Shown one piece after another: positions 25,994 to 34,889 of a DNA stretch of 64,000 bases. The notes beneath the pieces were generated by a model, which was not told where the DNA came from, made no database searches, and saw only the letters and a program-made list of their open reading frames with translations. The position numbers and the translations under genes were made by a program. Source of the stretch: Verrucomicrobiota bacterium (GTDB lineage: Bacteria > Verrucomicrobiota > Verrucomicrobiia > Opitutales > Opitutaceae). Every line of letters begins with the position of its first letter. Position 1 is the stretch's first letter. The stretch covers positions 124,001 through 188,000 of the forward strand of contig JACRKC010000114.1 in assembly GCA_016235555.1 (NCBI GenBank), given 5' to 3'.

Positions 25994-27414
25994 TGCGGCT
26001 CGAAAAAAAATTCACTGACATCACACTCGCAACCTCCGTGGCGGTGCTGCTGACCTGGCTGACGTTTCGCGCCGGACCATTGCTGACATTCGACGGCTAC
26101 CACTACGTTACTTTTGCCAAGGATTTTTCCCATCAATGGCCGGATCGCTTCGGCAACCACTGGCCTTTCGGCTGGCCGTTCGCCGGCGGCCTGCTCGCCC
26201 GGACAGGCATCCCCGCTTACCCGGCCCTGCTTTTTCTCGCAGCCGCGTCAGTGGTCGCACTGCTCGCCGGATCGGCCACGGCGCTCGGCGAGCGTCCGGC
26301 GCGCTGGCTGGTGCTTCTCGCCATCGCCGCGGCGCCGATCGGTGCTCCCCAATTTGGCGGGGTGCTCACCGAGTTGCCGTTTGCCGCGGCGCTGCTTGCG
26401 CTCGCAGTGACTCTGGTTCAGTGGCCGCGGCGCGGTGCCCTGTGGGGCGCGGCAGGTTGCGCGGTCCTCGCCCTCGCCCTGCGCTACGCCGGACTGGTCG
26501 CGCTCGCCATGATCGCGCTGCACCTGCTCGTGCAATGGCGTGCGCTGCGCGCAGCGCGACGGCTCGGCGAGGCCATCGCGGCCTGGGTTGCCGCCGCCTT
26601 CGCCAGCGTGGCTTTGCTCGCTTGGAACGTCGTCCAGTCCGGCCACGCCAGCGGCGCCGGACGCGGCAACCCGCCCGGCCTGGTCGCCCTGCCGCAGGAA
26701 CTTGCCAGTTTCGGCTGGTCCGCGCCTTCGGCCCTGCTCGCCGGCGGCCTGCGCGATCGGATCGGGCCGACGTCGCTGACCGGGTGGAGCATCGGCGCGA
26801 TTTGCTTCGCGGCGATTGGCGGGTTGTGCCTGTGGGCGTGGCTCCAGCCGCGCTCGAACTACTCGCGGCCGCTGGCGATCGTCGCGTTCGGCTATGCGAG
26901 CGGCATGGCGGTGCTGCATTGCGTCGGCGACTTCGACGCCCTCTACAACGCCCGCACGTTCATGCCGGTGCTGGCTCCGCTCGCCATCCTCGCGGCCGAG
27001 CGGCTTTCCGGCCAGCGCGTCCTGCTGTTTGCCGGGTGCGGGGTGATCATTGCCGCGGGAGTGCTCGCAGCGGCGCGCGGCATCAGCCGCGAGATCGGCG
27101 GCGACATCCGGCCGGCCGTCGCCGCCATCCGGCCATTGCTCGGCACGAAGGACACCATCGCGATCAACGACTACGCGATGTCGGTATCCGCGTATTTTCC
27201 CCAGGCCACCGAACGCATCGCGGCCGCAAACTGGTCGGAGCCGCCGGCCCGTCGATTCCTCGTCGCCGCGGGCAAGCCCACGTCGCGCGACGGCCAGGGC
27301 GCGGTCGTGGCGCCCGAGTGGCGGGAACTCGCCGCCCGGCTCGTCGGCACGGCACGATTCCACTACCTGATTCGCGAAACCAGCCTGATCGTATTGGAAC
27401 GCGCCACGCCGTGA
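25993..27414 (+). CDS. polytopic membrane protein, GT-C glycosyltransferase-like
   Basis: A 473-residue protein starting at ATG 25993 in a TGATG junction. It has around ten hydrophobic segments (for example TDITLATSVAVLLTWLTF, LLFLAAASVVALLAG, WIGAICFAAIGG-like). The first loop FDGYHYVTFAKDFSHQWPDRFG follows the first helix, as in PMT/ArnT-like GT-C enzymes that use polyprenyl-phosphate sugars, and a soluble C-terminus of about 90 residues ends the chain. No catalytic residue can be named with certainty. Confidence 0.65.
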   Translation: MRLEKKFTDITLATSVAVLLTWLTFRAGPLLTFDGYHYVTFAKDFSHQWPDRFGNHWPFGWPFAGGLLARTGIPAYPALLFLAAASVVALLAGSATALGERPARWLVLLAIAAAPIGAPQFGGVLTELPFAAALLALAVTLVQWPRRGALWGAAGCAVLALALRYAGLVALAMIALHLLVQWRALRAARRLGEAIAAWVAAAFASVALLAWNVVQSGHASGAGRGNPPGLVALPQELASFGWSAPSALLAGGLRDRIGPTSLTGWSIGAICFAAIGGLCLWAWLQPRSNYSRPLAIVAFGYASGMAVLHCVGDFDALYNARTFMPVLAPLAILAAERLSGQRVLLFAGCGVIIAAGVLAAARGISREIGGDIRPAVAAIRPLLGTKDTIAINDYAMSVSAYFPQATERIAAANWSEPPARRFLVAAGKPTSRDGQGAVVAPEWRELAARLVGTARFHYLIRETSLIVLERATP

Positions 27415-28361
27415 CCGCTCTCGTTTCGATCCTCATCCCCTGCTACAACGCCGCCGCCTGGGTCGCGGCGACGCTCGAATCCGCGCTCGCGCAGACCTGG
27501 CCGCACACCGAGATCATCCTCGTTGATGACGGGTCGCGCGACGACAGCCTGGCGGTGGCCCGCCGGTTCGCCGCCCGGGGCGTGCGAATTTTCCCGCAAG
27601 CCAACGCCGGAGCCAGCGCCGCGCGCAACCGCGCGCTCCGCGAGGCCCGCGGCGACTTCATCCAGTTCCTCGACGCCGACGATGTGCTGGCCCCCGACAA
27701 GATCGCCCGGCAACTTGCCGCGCTCGCACCGCGCTCCGGTTGCCTCGCCTGCGGTCCGTGGGGTCGGTTTGAGGCCGATCCGGCCCTCGCCCGATTCCAG
27801 CCCGAGGAAAACTGGCGCGACGCCCAGCCGCTCGAGTGGCTGGCCCTGAACTTCGCGGGCCGCGGCATGATGCCGCCCGCCGCGTGGCTCGTGCCCCGGA
27901 CACTGGCCGACGCCGCGGGGCCTTGGGATGAACGCCTCACCCTCAACGACGACGGCGAATACTTCTGCCGCGTGCTGCTGCGTTCGCGCGGGATCGCTTT
28001 CGTCGCCGACGCCCGCACCTACTACCGCTCCAACCTCGCCGGCAGCCTGAGCCGCCGGCGTTCGGACGCCGCGTGGCAATCCGCCTTTCTGTCGCACGAA
28101 CTCTGTGAAAAACATGTTCGCGCGGCCGAGGACAGTTCACGCACGCGTCGGGCCTGCGCCGACCTTTACGTCCGCCTGGCGCACGCGATGTATCCCGCAT
28201 GTCCGCTGCTGGTGGCTGAGTGCGAGCAACGCATCGGACGCCTCGGCGGCTCGCCGCTTCGCCCGGGTGGGGGCCGGGCCTTTCGCATCGCATCCCGTTG
28301 CCTCGGCTGGAAACTGGCCCGCCGTCTGCAACTGGCATTTACGTCCGGCGCCTCCGCATGA
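27411..28361 (+). CDS. GT2 family glycosyltransferase
   Basis: A 316-residue GT-A enzyme with GTG start at 27411 overlapping the previous stop. N-terminal LVSILIPCYNAAAWVAATLESAL, then IILVDDGSRDDSLAVA, QANAGASAARNRALREARGDFIQFLDADDVLAPDKI with the DAD metal site, and DDGEYFCRVLL as the catalytic-base region. The C-terminal basic segment may contact the membrane. Overlaps the following FkbM gene by four bases (ATGA). Confidence 0.9.
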   Translation: MTALVSILIPCYNAAAWVAATLESALAQTWPHTEIILVDDGSRDDSLAVARRFAARGVRIFPQANAGASAARNRALREARGDFIQFLDADDVLAPDKIARQLAALAPRSGCLACGPWGRFEADPALARFQPEENWRDAQPLEWLALNFAGRGMMPPAAWLVPRTLADAAGPWDERLTLNDDGEYFCRVLLRSRGIAFVADARTYYRSNLAGSLSRRRSDAAWQSAFLSHELCEKHVRAAEDSSRTRRACADLYVRLAHAMYPACPLLVAECEQRIGRLGGSPLRPGGGRAFRIASRCLGWKLARRLQLAFTSGASA

Positions 28362-29125
28362 GACTCAGCCTGCTCTACAATCCCATCGACTTGATCGAAC
28401 GGCTGGCCATCGCCGCCCAACGCCGCCGCCGCTTCCGGCGGTTGCGAGGGACGCCCGCCGCGGGGTTGTCCCTCGGGCACATCGGCTCGCTCGAACTCCT
28501 GGAACTGCTCCGGCCCGCCCCGCCGGCCGTCATCTACGACATCGGCGCCAACGTCGGCACGTGGACCTGCCTCGCGAAGTCCCTTTTTCCCGCCGCACAG
28601 GTCGAGGCTTTCGAACCGCTTGAACAACACCACGCAGAATTCGCGCGCCGGACCGCCGCGTGGCCCGGCACCGTCCGCCTGCACTCACCCGCGCTGGGCG
28701 CGATGGAGCATACCGCCCAAATGCACGTGATGGATTTCTCCGATGCCTCCAGCCTGCTGGCGCTCGGTTCCGAGGGCGCCCGCGAATTCAACATTCACGA
28801 GGCGGGCGAGAAGACCGTCCCGGTGGTGCCGCTCGACGTCCTGGTGGCGCGGGCCAACCTGCCGCCCCCCGATCTCCTGAAACTCGACGTGCAAGGTTAC
28901 GAACTCGAGGTCCTGCGGGGTGCCACCGCCACGCTGCGGCACGCCCGCGCCGTGCTGTGCGAAGTGAGCTTCCGGGAATTCTACACCGGCCAGGCCCAGT
29001 TCCCCGACATCCTCGCGTTTCTGACGGCCGAGGGATTCGCCCTGCACGCCTTCGGTCACGGCCTCGACCTTGGGCAACCCCTGGTGCAAGCCGACGCGTT
29101 GTTCTTGAGACCTCCCCTCCGGTGA
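28358..29125 (+). CDS. FkbM family methyltransferase
   Basis: A 255-residue protein from ATG 28358. The FkbM domain has a standard motif I, VIYDIGANVGTWTCLAKSLF, then VEAFEPLEQHHAEFARRT, VPLDVLVARANLPPPDLLKLDVQGYELEVLRGA and LCEVSFREFYTGQAQFPDI. Probable sugar O-methyltransferase. It overlaps the following glycosyltransferase gene by four bases (GTGA). Confidence 0.9.
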   Translation: MRLSLLYNPIDLIERLAIAAQRRRRFRRLRGTPAAGLSLGHIGSLELLELLRPAPPAVIYDIGANVGTWTCLAKSLFPAAQVEAFEPLEQHHAEFARRTAAWPGTVRLHSPALGAMEHTAQMHVMDFSDASSLLALGSEGAREFNIHEAGEKTVPVVPLDVLVARANLPPPDLLKLDVQGYELEVLRGATATLRHARAVLCEVSFREFYTGQAQFPDILAFLTAEGFALHAFGHGLDLGQPLVQADALFLRPPLR

Positions 29126-30306
29126 GCCGGCCGCTCCGCATCTTTCTCTGTTGCCAGCAATCCGACCGCCGGCACGCGGTGCCGGCGTATGCGTTCTGGG
29201 CCGGCTATTTTCGCGACGCGCTGGCCGAGGCCGGGCATGTCTGCCTGGAGGCGCCGGACTGCGACTGGGCGGCGGGGCTGCGCCCGGAGGAGCAGCTGAC
29301 CGCCGAAAACTGGGCCGATCGCACGTGGGCCGCCGCGCTGGATTTCCTGCGCCGCGAACAGGCGCGACAGCCGGTCGATTTTTTCCTCGGGTATCTTTTC
29401 CCGCGGCAGGTGTCGCGCCCCGCCCTCTCGGCGATTCGCGCGCTCGGCATCCCGTGCGTGAATTTCTTTTGCGACAACGTGCGGGAATTCCGCCGCATCC
29501 CCGCCGCCTACCACGGCTTCGATCTCCACTGGGTTCCCGAGCACAAGGCCCTGCCGGTCTACGCCCGCGATCGTCTGCCCGTCTTGCACGCGCCGATGGC
29601 CTGCTGGATCCCCCCCGCGCAACGCACGCCCGTTCCGCACGAGACCCGCCCCGTGACCTTCGTCGGCACGCGCGACGAGCAACGCGAACGCCTCTTCGCC
29701 GACGCCCTCCGTCTCGGCTGGTCAGGCGATCTTTGTGGCCCCGGGTGGGAATCCGCCGCCACCGCGCCCGCCGCTCCTCCTCCGCGCGCACGCGATCCGC
29801 TCGTCCTGCTGCGCCGTCAGATCGATTTCGCCCGCCAGCACGGCGTTCCCGCCCTCGCTCGCAAATACGCCCGCGCCCTCCGCCCGCCCGCCGCAATCTC
29901 CGACGCCGTCTTCGCCCCCCACGCGCGCCCCGCGCAATTCGGCGAAGCTTACTGGCCCGCCCTCCGCGAGGCCACCGTCTGCATCGGCGTCAACCGCTAC
30001 CCGTCGCTCCGCTTCCCCTTCGACCGCCCCGACACCTATTCCCGCCTCCGCGACCTCGAGGCCCCGATGTGCGGCGCGTGCTACCTCACCGAATGGACCG
30101 AGGGCCTCGACGAACTCTACGACCTTGGCACCGAAATCGAGACCTACCGGACCGCGGCGGAACTCGTGGAAAAATCACGCGCGCTCTCCGCCGATGCACC
30201 CCGCCGGCAGCGGATGCGCGTCGCGGCGCAACGCCGCGCCCTGGCCGACCACTCGATCACCCGCACGCTGGCAGCCATCGCCAGCCGCCTCGGTTGCGAC
30301 CGCTAG
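29122..30306 (+). CDS. glycosyltransferase, GT-B (Glyco_trans_1_2/CgeB-like)
   Basis: A 394-residue protein with GTG start at 29122. N-terminal PLRIFLCCQQSDRRHAVPAYAFWAGYF and HWVPEHKALPVYARDRLPVLHAP resemble the N-lobe of CgeB-like transferases. The C-lobe has TFVGTRDEQRERLFADAL, CIGVNRYPSLRFPFDRPDTYSRLRDLEAPMCGACYLTEWTEGLDELYDLGTEIETY, the usual pattern of the glycosyl-transferase 1_2 domain. Donor unknown. A 22-base gap separates it from the next FkbM gene. Confidence 0.82.
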   Translation: MSRPLRIFLCCQQSDRRHAVPAYAFWAGYFRDALAEAGHVCLEAPDCDWAAGLRPEEQLTAENWADRTWAAALDFLRREQARQPVDFFLGYLFPRQVSRPALSAIRALGIPCVNFFCDNVREFRRIPAAYHGFDLHWVPEHKALPVYARDRLPVLHAPMACWIPPAQRTPVPHETRPVTFVGTRDEQRERLFADALRLGWSGDLCGPGWESAATAPAAPPPRARDPLVLLRRQIDFARQHGVPALARKYARALRPPAAISDAVFAPHARPAQFGEAYWPALREATVCIGVNRYPSLRFPFDRPDTYSRLRDLEAPMCGACYLTEWTEGLDELYDLGTEIETYRTAAELVEKSRALSADAPRRQRMRVAAQRRALADHSITRTLAAIASRLGCDR

Positions 30307-30328
30307 CCAACGGTTCGTTCTTTCGTCC

Positions 30329-31120
30329 ATGCGCCTCCCCGCCCCCTTCGAATTCCTCCGCCGCACCCGCGTCTGGCAGGCCCTGCGCGACGCCCGCTAC
30401 CTGCGGCGGCATCGTTCGCGTTGCGACTTCTACCGGGCATTGCTGCCGCCCGGCGCCCTCGTCTTCGACATCGGGGCCAACGTGGGCCACTACGCCGTGA
30501 TCTTCCATCATCTCGGCGCCCGCGTGGTCGCCGTCGAGCCGCAAGCCGAACTCGCCGCCGGCTTGCGCCGGCGCTTCCGGACCCGGCCCGGGATTGAAAT
30601 CGTGCAAAGCGCGCTGGGCGCGGCGCCGGCTCGCGCGCTGCTCCACAAAACCGCCGACCTCTCCGAGATCGCCTCGCTTCGCCCCGATGTCGCCGACCGC
30701 AGCCGCTTCGCCGCCGAGCATCCCTACTCCCTCGCGGAGAGCGTTCCTGTCGTCACTCTCGATTCGCTGATCGCGCGCACCGGCGTGCCCGATTTCTGCA
30801 AGGTGGATGTCGAGGGCTACGAGCACGAGGTTTTCGCCGGCCTCACGCAGCCGCTGCCGCTGTGCAGCTTCGAGTTCAATCGCGAATACTGGGAGGTCGC
30901 CGTGAATTGTGTCGCCCGGCTCGCGAGCCTCGGCACCTACCGTTTCAACTACGCGCTCGGCGAGTCGGCCGCCTTCGCCCTGGCCGACTGGGCCGAGGGC
31001 GCCCTCGTCCTCGCCGAGCTGGCCCAAAATCCCGACCCGCTGCTTTGGGGCGATATCTATGCGCGGCGGATTCCGCCCGGCCCGGCCGCCGGCACGGCAC
31101 CGGTTGCGAGCCGGCCATGA
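30329..31120 (+). CDS. FkbM family methyltransferase
   Basis: A 263-residue protein from ATG 30329; the long upstream frame is a shadow of the preceding gene. Motif I is LVFDIGANVGHYAVIFHHLG, then VVAVEPQAELAAGLRRRF, VPVVTLDSLIARTGVPDFCKVDVEGYEHEVFAGL and CSFEFNREYWEVAV. It is the third FkbM protein of the locus. It overlaps the acyltransferase gene by four bases (ATGA). Confidence 0.9.
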   Translation: MRLPAPFEFLRRTRVWQALRDARYLRRHRSRCDFYRALLPPGALVFDIGANVGHYAVIFHHLGARVVAVEPQAELAAGLRRRFRTRPGIEIVQSALGAAPARALLHKTADLSEIASLRPDVADRSRFAAEHPYSLAESVPVVTLDSLIARTGVPDFCKVDVEGYEHEVFAGLTQPLPLCSFEFNREYWEVAVNCVARLASLGTYRFNYALGESAAFALADWAEGALVLAELAQNPDPLLWGDIYARRIPPGPAAGTAPVASRP

Positions 31121-32163
31121 TCTCCGCCGCATCAGGTGGCCGCTACCAACTCGTCGAGGCCGGCCGCGGGATGGGCAGTCTCGCGGTGCTGTTGTATCAC
31201 AGCCTCGCGGCGCAGCCGCCGGCGGACCACGCCCGGCTGCACCAGTTGACCGGCTGGGGCTGGCTCGGCGTGCACATGTTTTTCGCGATCAGCGGCTGGT
31301 GCATCGCGGAACGCTTCGCGCGCGCGCGCGCCCGGCGCGAGACCGCCGCGGCTTTTTTGCGCGAGCGCATCCTGCGCATCTATCCCACGTATTGGGCCGC
31401 CCTCGCCGTCAGCCTCGGCCTGCGCCTGCTGGCCGTGCCGTTCAATCACACCACCACCGCCGAAAATCTCCCCGCGGGATTCGCGGGCTGGGCCGGCACG
31501 CTCCTGCTCATCGAGCCTTATCTCGGCCTGGGGCCTTATCTCACCGTCAGCTGGTCGCTCGTTTACGAAGTCGGCTTCTACCTGCTCGCCGCGGCGGCCT
31601 TGCTCGGGTCGCGGTGGATTCCGCTCGGCGGCCGGCGACTGTTCGGTCTCGGGGTCGGTTTGTGCGTGGTGCCGTGGGTGAGCGGCGGCCACCCCGGATG
31701 GTTTGTGATCGGACTATGGCCCGATTTTTTTGCCGGTGTCGCCGCGTGGTATGCCGCCGGCCGTGGCGAACGGGCGCTCGGCCTGGGCGTGCTCGCCACC
31801 CTGGCGGTCGTCACTGTGTCGGGGTCGCACGGAAGCGAAGCAGCCGGCCGGCTCGCCGCGATCGCCACTGCGGTTGCTCTCTACGCCCTCCGGCCGTGGG
31901 ATGCGGTGCTTTCGGCCTCGCGCCCGGTCAGGTTTCTGCTCTGGGCCGGCGCCCTGTCGTATTCCCTCTATCTCATCCATGTGCCGCTGATCTCGCCGTG
32001 GATGAACCTGCTCGGCCGCTTCACCCCGTCGTCGTCGCCGCTGTTTCCGCTCGTGTGGCTGTCGGCCCTGCTGCTCGCCCTCGGCGGCGGCTGGCTGCTC
32101 CATCGCCACGTCGAGGCGCCGCTGCAATCCTGGCGCAAACACCGCCCGTGTCCCGCCTCCTGA
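31117..32163 (+). CDS. acyltransferase family 3 (OafA/YrhL type) membrane protein
   Basis: A 348-residue polytopic protein from ATG 31117. Signature pieces: GRGMGSLAVLLYHSLAA with the conserved histidine, GWGWLGVHMFFAISGWCIAERF, RILRIYPTYWAALAVSLGL, and the C-terminal FLLWAGALSYSLYLIHVPL. About ten membrane helices. Likely to acetylate or acylate a sugar in the growing glycan. Distinct from the paralogue at 22619. It overlaps the next GT gene by 16 bases. Confidence 0.9.
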   Translation: MISAASGGRYQLVEAGRGMGSLAVLLYHSLAAQPPADHARLHQLTGWGWLGVHMFFAISGWCIAERFARARARRETAAAFLRERILRIYPTYWAALAVSLGLRLLAVPFNHTTTAENLPAGFAGWAGTLLLIEPYLGLGPYLTVSWSLVYEVGFYLLAAAALLGSRWIPLGGRRLFGLGVGLCVVPWVSGGHPGWFVIGLWPDFFAGVAAWYAAGRGERALGLGVLATLAVVTVSGSHGSEAAGRLAAIATAVALYALRPWDAVLSASRPVRFLLWAGALSYSLYLIHVPLISPWMNLLGRFTPSSSPLFPLVWLSALLLALGGGWLLHRHVEAPLQSWRKHRPCPAS

Positions 32164-33380
32164 TCATCACCAACGGCCCGTTGTGCCGCAATCCGCGCGT
32201 GGTCAAGGAGGCCGATACGCTCGGCCGGGCCGGTCACGACGTCACCGTGCTCGCGGTGCGCAATCACGCCCCGTCCGAGGTGTTCGACACCGAGTTGCTG
32301 CGCAACGCCCCGTATCGCCGGGTGACGGTCGACACCCTTCCGCCGGCTGGCGGTTTTTCCCCGACCGCGTTTCGCCGGCGCTTGGGGCAATGGCTGGCCC
32401 GCCGGGCCACGCGGGTCTTCGGCTGGCAGTCGCCGCACACGCTCGGGCCCGCCCGGCCGTTGCTGCGCCAGGCTCGCGCCCTCCCCGCGGATCTCACGAT
32501 CGTGCACAACGAGGTTTCGCACTGCGTCGGCCTGCGATTGCTGGACGAAGGCCGCCGCGTCGCCGCCGATATCGAGGACTGGCACTCGGAAGACCTGCTG
32601 CCGCAAGACCGAGTCGCACGGCCGCTGAAGTTGATTCGCGAAACCGAGCGCGGCCTGCTGCACCGCGCCGTCCACACGACCACGACGTCGCACGCACTCG
32701 CCGCCGCGCTGCACGACCGCTACGGCGGACGGCACCCCGATGTGATCGCGAATGCCTTTCCGCTTCAGCCGCTGCCGGTGCGCGAGCCGGCCGCGCCGCC
32801 CGTGTTTTTCTGGTTTTCGCAGACGCTCGGCCCCGCACGCGGGCTCGAGCATTTTCTCGCCGCGTGGACGCACACGCGCGCGCCCAGCCGGTTGGTGCTG
32901 CTGGGCGAAGCCCGCGGCGATTACGCGCGTGAGCTGCTCGCCGGACTGCCCGGCGATTTCCGCGCGCGGGTGTCGTTGCTCCCGCTGGTGCCGCCCGCCG
33001 AACTGCCGGCCGTGATCGCGCGCCACGACATCGGCCTCGCGCTCGAACAGCCGTTCATCGTCAACCGCAACCTGACCATCACCAACAAAATCATCCAGTA
33101 TCTGAACGCCGGCCTCGCCGTCGTCGCCAGCGACACCGCCGGCCAGCGCGAGGTGCTGGCCCACGATCCGCAAGCGGGCGTGCTGGTCGGGACGCACGAG
33201 ACGGCCGCCTTTGCCGCCGCGCTCGATACCCTGCTCACCGATCGGACGGCCCTGGCGGCCCGCCAGCACGCCGCGCGCCGGCTCGCCGAGCGCGTCTACT
33301 CGTGGGAGCGGGAGGCCCCGCGTCTGCTCGAGCTGGTCGAAACGGCGCTCCGCGCCGGCGCGGCCGCTCCGCCCCGATGA
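32148..33380 (+). CDS. GT4-like glycosyltransferase
   Basis: A 410-residue GT-B enzyme. The start is taken as GTG 32148 (MSRLLIITNGPLCRNPRVVKEADTL), inside the preceding gene, because the upstream frame is a shadow. N-lobe: ALGRAGHDVTVLAVRN-like segment, AADIEDWHSEDLLPQ. C-lobe: VFFWFSQTLGPARGLEHFL, RLVLLGEARGDYARELL and IIQYLNAGLAVVASDTAGQREVL. The EX7E motif is replaced by the region around LEQPFIVNRNLTITNK. Overlaps the next gene by four bases (ATGA). Confidence 0.85.
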   Translation: MSRLLIITNGPLCRNPRVVKEADTLGRAGHDVTVLAVRNHAPSEVFDTELLRNAPYRRVTVDTLPPAGGFSPTAFRRRLGQWLARRATRVFGWQSPHTLGPARPLLRQARALPADLTIVHNEVSHCVGLRLLDEGRRVAADIEDWHSEDLLPQDRVARPLKLIRETERGLLHRAVHTTTTSHALAAALHDRYGGRHPDVIANAFPLQPLPVREPAAPPVFFWFSQTLGPARGLEHFLAAWTHTRAPSRLVLLGEARGDYARELLAGLPGDFRARVSLLPLVPPAELPAVIARHDIGLALEQPFIVNRNLTITNKIIQYLNAGLAVVASDTAGQREVLAHDPQAGVLVGTHETAAFAAALDTLLTDRTALAARQHAARRLAERVYSWEREAPRLLELVETALRAGAAAPPR

Positions 33381-34747
33381 TCCCGCCATCGAATTCCCCG
33401 ACGGCGGATCCGCCCGCCTCCCCGTCCGCCCGCCGCAAGCTGCTGATCATCAGCCCGCATTTTCCGCCGGTCAACGCCCCCGACATGCACCGCGCGCGCC
33501 TGAGCCTGCCCTGCTACCGGGCGCACGGCTGGGAGCCGATCGTGTTGTGCGTCGGCGACGCCTGGCAGAACGCCACGCGCGAGCCCGAACTCGATGCGAC
33601 CGTGCCGCCCGACGTGCGCGTCGTCCGCGTGCCCGCGCTGCCGGTCGCATGGACGCGGCTCGTCGGCGTGCGCAACCTCGGCCTGCGCTGCTGGCTGCAT
33701 TTTCTCCGGCATGGCTCGCGTCTCATCACCCGCGAGCGCATCGACCTCGTGTTCTTCACGAACACCCAATTCTTCACCTTCACGCTCGGCCGCATCTGGC
33801 GCCGCCTCCACGGCACGCCGTATGTCTTCGACATGCAGGATCCGTGGCGCACGGACTACTACGAGCGGCCGGGCACGCGCAAACCGCCGGGCGGCTGGAA
33901 ATATCAGTTCGCCCGCCTGATCGCGTGGCTGGCCGAAGGCTGGTCGTTTCGCCGCGTCAGCGGGATCATGAGCGTCTCGCCCGGCTACCTTGCCGATCTC
34001 CGGGCGCGCTACGGCGTGCTCGCCACGACGCCCGCGGCCGTGATCGGGTTTGGCGCCAGTCGCGGCGACCTCGAACAGTCAAAAAAACTCCCGGCGCCCG
34101 CCCACCGCTACCCGCGCGCCGCCGGCGAGCTGCACTTCGTCTACACCGGCGCCGCCGGCCCCGTGACACCGCACGCGATCACCGTGCTCTTCGACGGCCT
34201 CCGGCGCTACCGCGAGCGTTCGCCGGAGCGCGCGCGGCGGCTGCGTTTTCACTTCCTCGGCACGAGCTACGTCGCTCCCGGCTGCGGCCAAAACTCCGTG
34301 CTTCCCTTCGCCGAAGCCTGCGGGGTCGCCGATCAGGTCGCGGAGATCCCGCACCGGCTCGGGCACCTCGAATGCCTCCGCCTCCAGGCCGAGGCCGACG
34401 CGTTGCTGCTCCCCGGCTCGAGCGACCCCGCCTACTCGCCCTCCAAAATCTATCCGTATTACCTCAGCGGCCGGCCGATCCTCGGGCTCGTGTTCAAGGC
34501 CAGCGTGATGGAGCAACTGCTCGACGAACTCGGCTGCGCCTATATGGTGCGTTTCCACGCCGATGAACCGAAGGACGCGGCTCACGAGGCGCTGGCGCGT
34601 TTCTTCGACGCCGCCTGCGCCGGATTCCCCAGCGGCATCCTGCCCCGGCGCAACGATGCCCGCTTCGACTCCACCTACCTCGCCGAATCGCTCACAGCCC
34701 GCCAGAGCGACCTCTTCGCGCGGGCCCTGAACCATCGCACGCAATGA
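33377..34747 (+). CDS. GT4-like glycosyltransferase
   Basis: A 456-residue GT-B enzyme from ATG 33377. N-lobe LLIISPHFPPVNAPDMHRARLSLPCYRAHGW, a membrane-facing LVFFTNTQFFTFTLGRIW and YVFDMQDPWRTDYYERPG. C-lobe LHFVYTGAAGPVTPHAITVLFDGL, FHFLGTSYVAPGCGQ and LLLPGSSDPAYSPSKIYPYYLSGRPILGL. The ordering fits WecG/WbuB-like GT4 proteins. Donor unknown. It is followed by a 142-base gap before the Wzy-like gene. Confidence 0.84.
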   Translation: MIPPSNSPTADPPASPSARRKLLIISPHFPPVNAPDMHRARLSLPCYRAHGWEPIVLCVGDAWQNATREPELDATVPPDVRVVRVPALPVAWTRLVGVRNLGLRCWLHFLRHGSRLITRERIDLVFFTNTQFFTFTLGRIWRRLHGTPYVFDMQDPWRTDYYERPGTRKPPGGWKYQFARLIAWLAEGWSFRRVSGIMSVSPGYLADLRARYGVLATTPAAVIGFGASRGDLEQSKKLPAPAHRYPRAAGELHFVYTGAAGPVTPHAITVLFDGLRRYRERSPERARRLRFHFLGTSYVAPGCGQNSVLPFAEACGVADQVAEIPHRLGHLECLRLQAEADALLLPGSSDPAYSPSKIYPYYLSGRPILGLVFKASVMEQLLDELGCAYMVRFHADEPKDAAHEALARFFDAACAGFPSGILPRRNDARFDSTYLAESLTARQSDLFARALNHRTQ

Positions 34748-34889
34748 CCGCGACCCGCCTCTCGCTTCGCGCCACCGCCGGCAATGCCGGAGGCCGCCTC
34801 GGTTGTCGCATGACCGGGCAGCCCGCGCAGGGCCGCGGGGATCGATTCACGCGCGCCGGCCGGTCTAAATCGTCGGATTGAGCAAAGGT

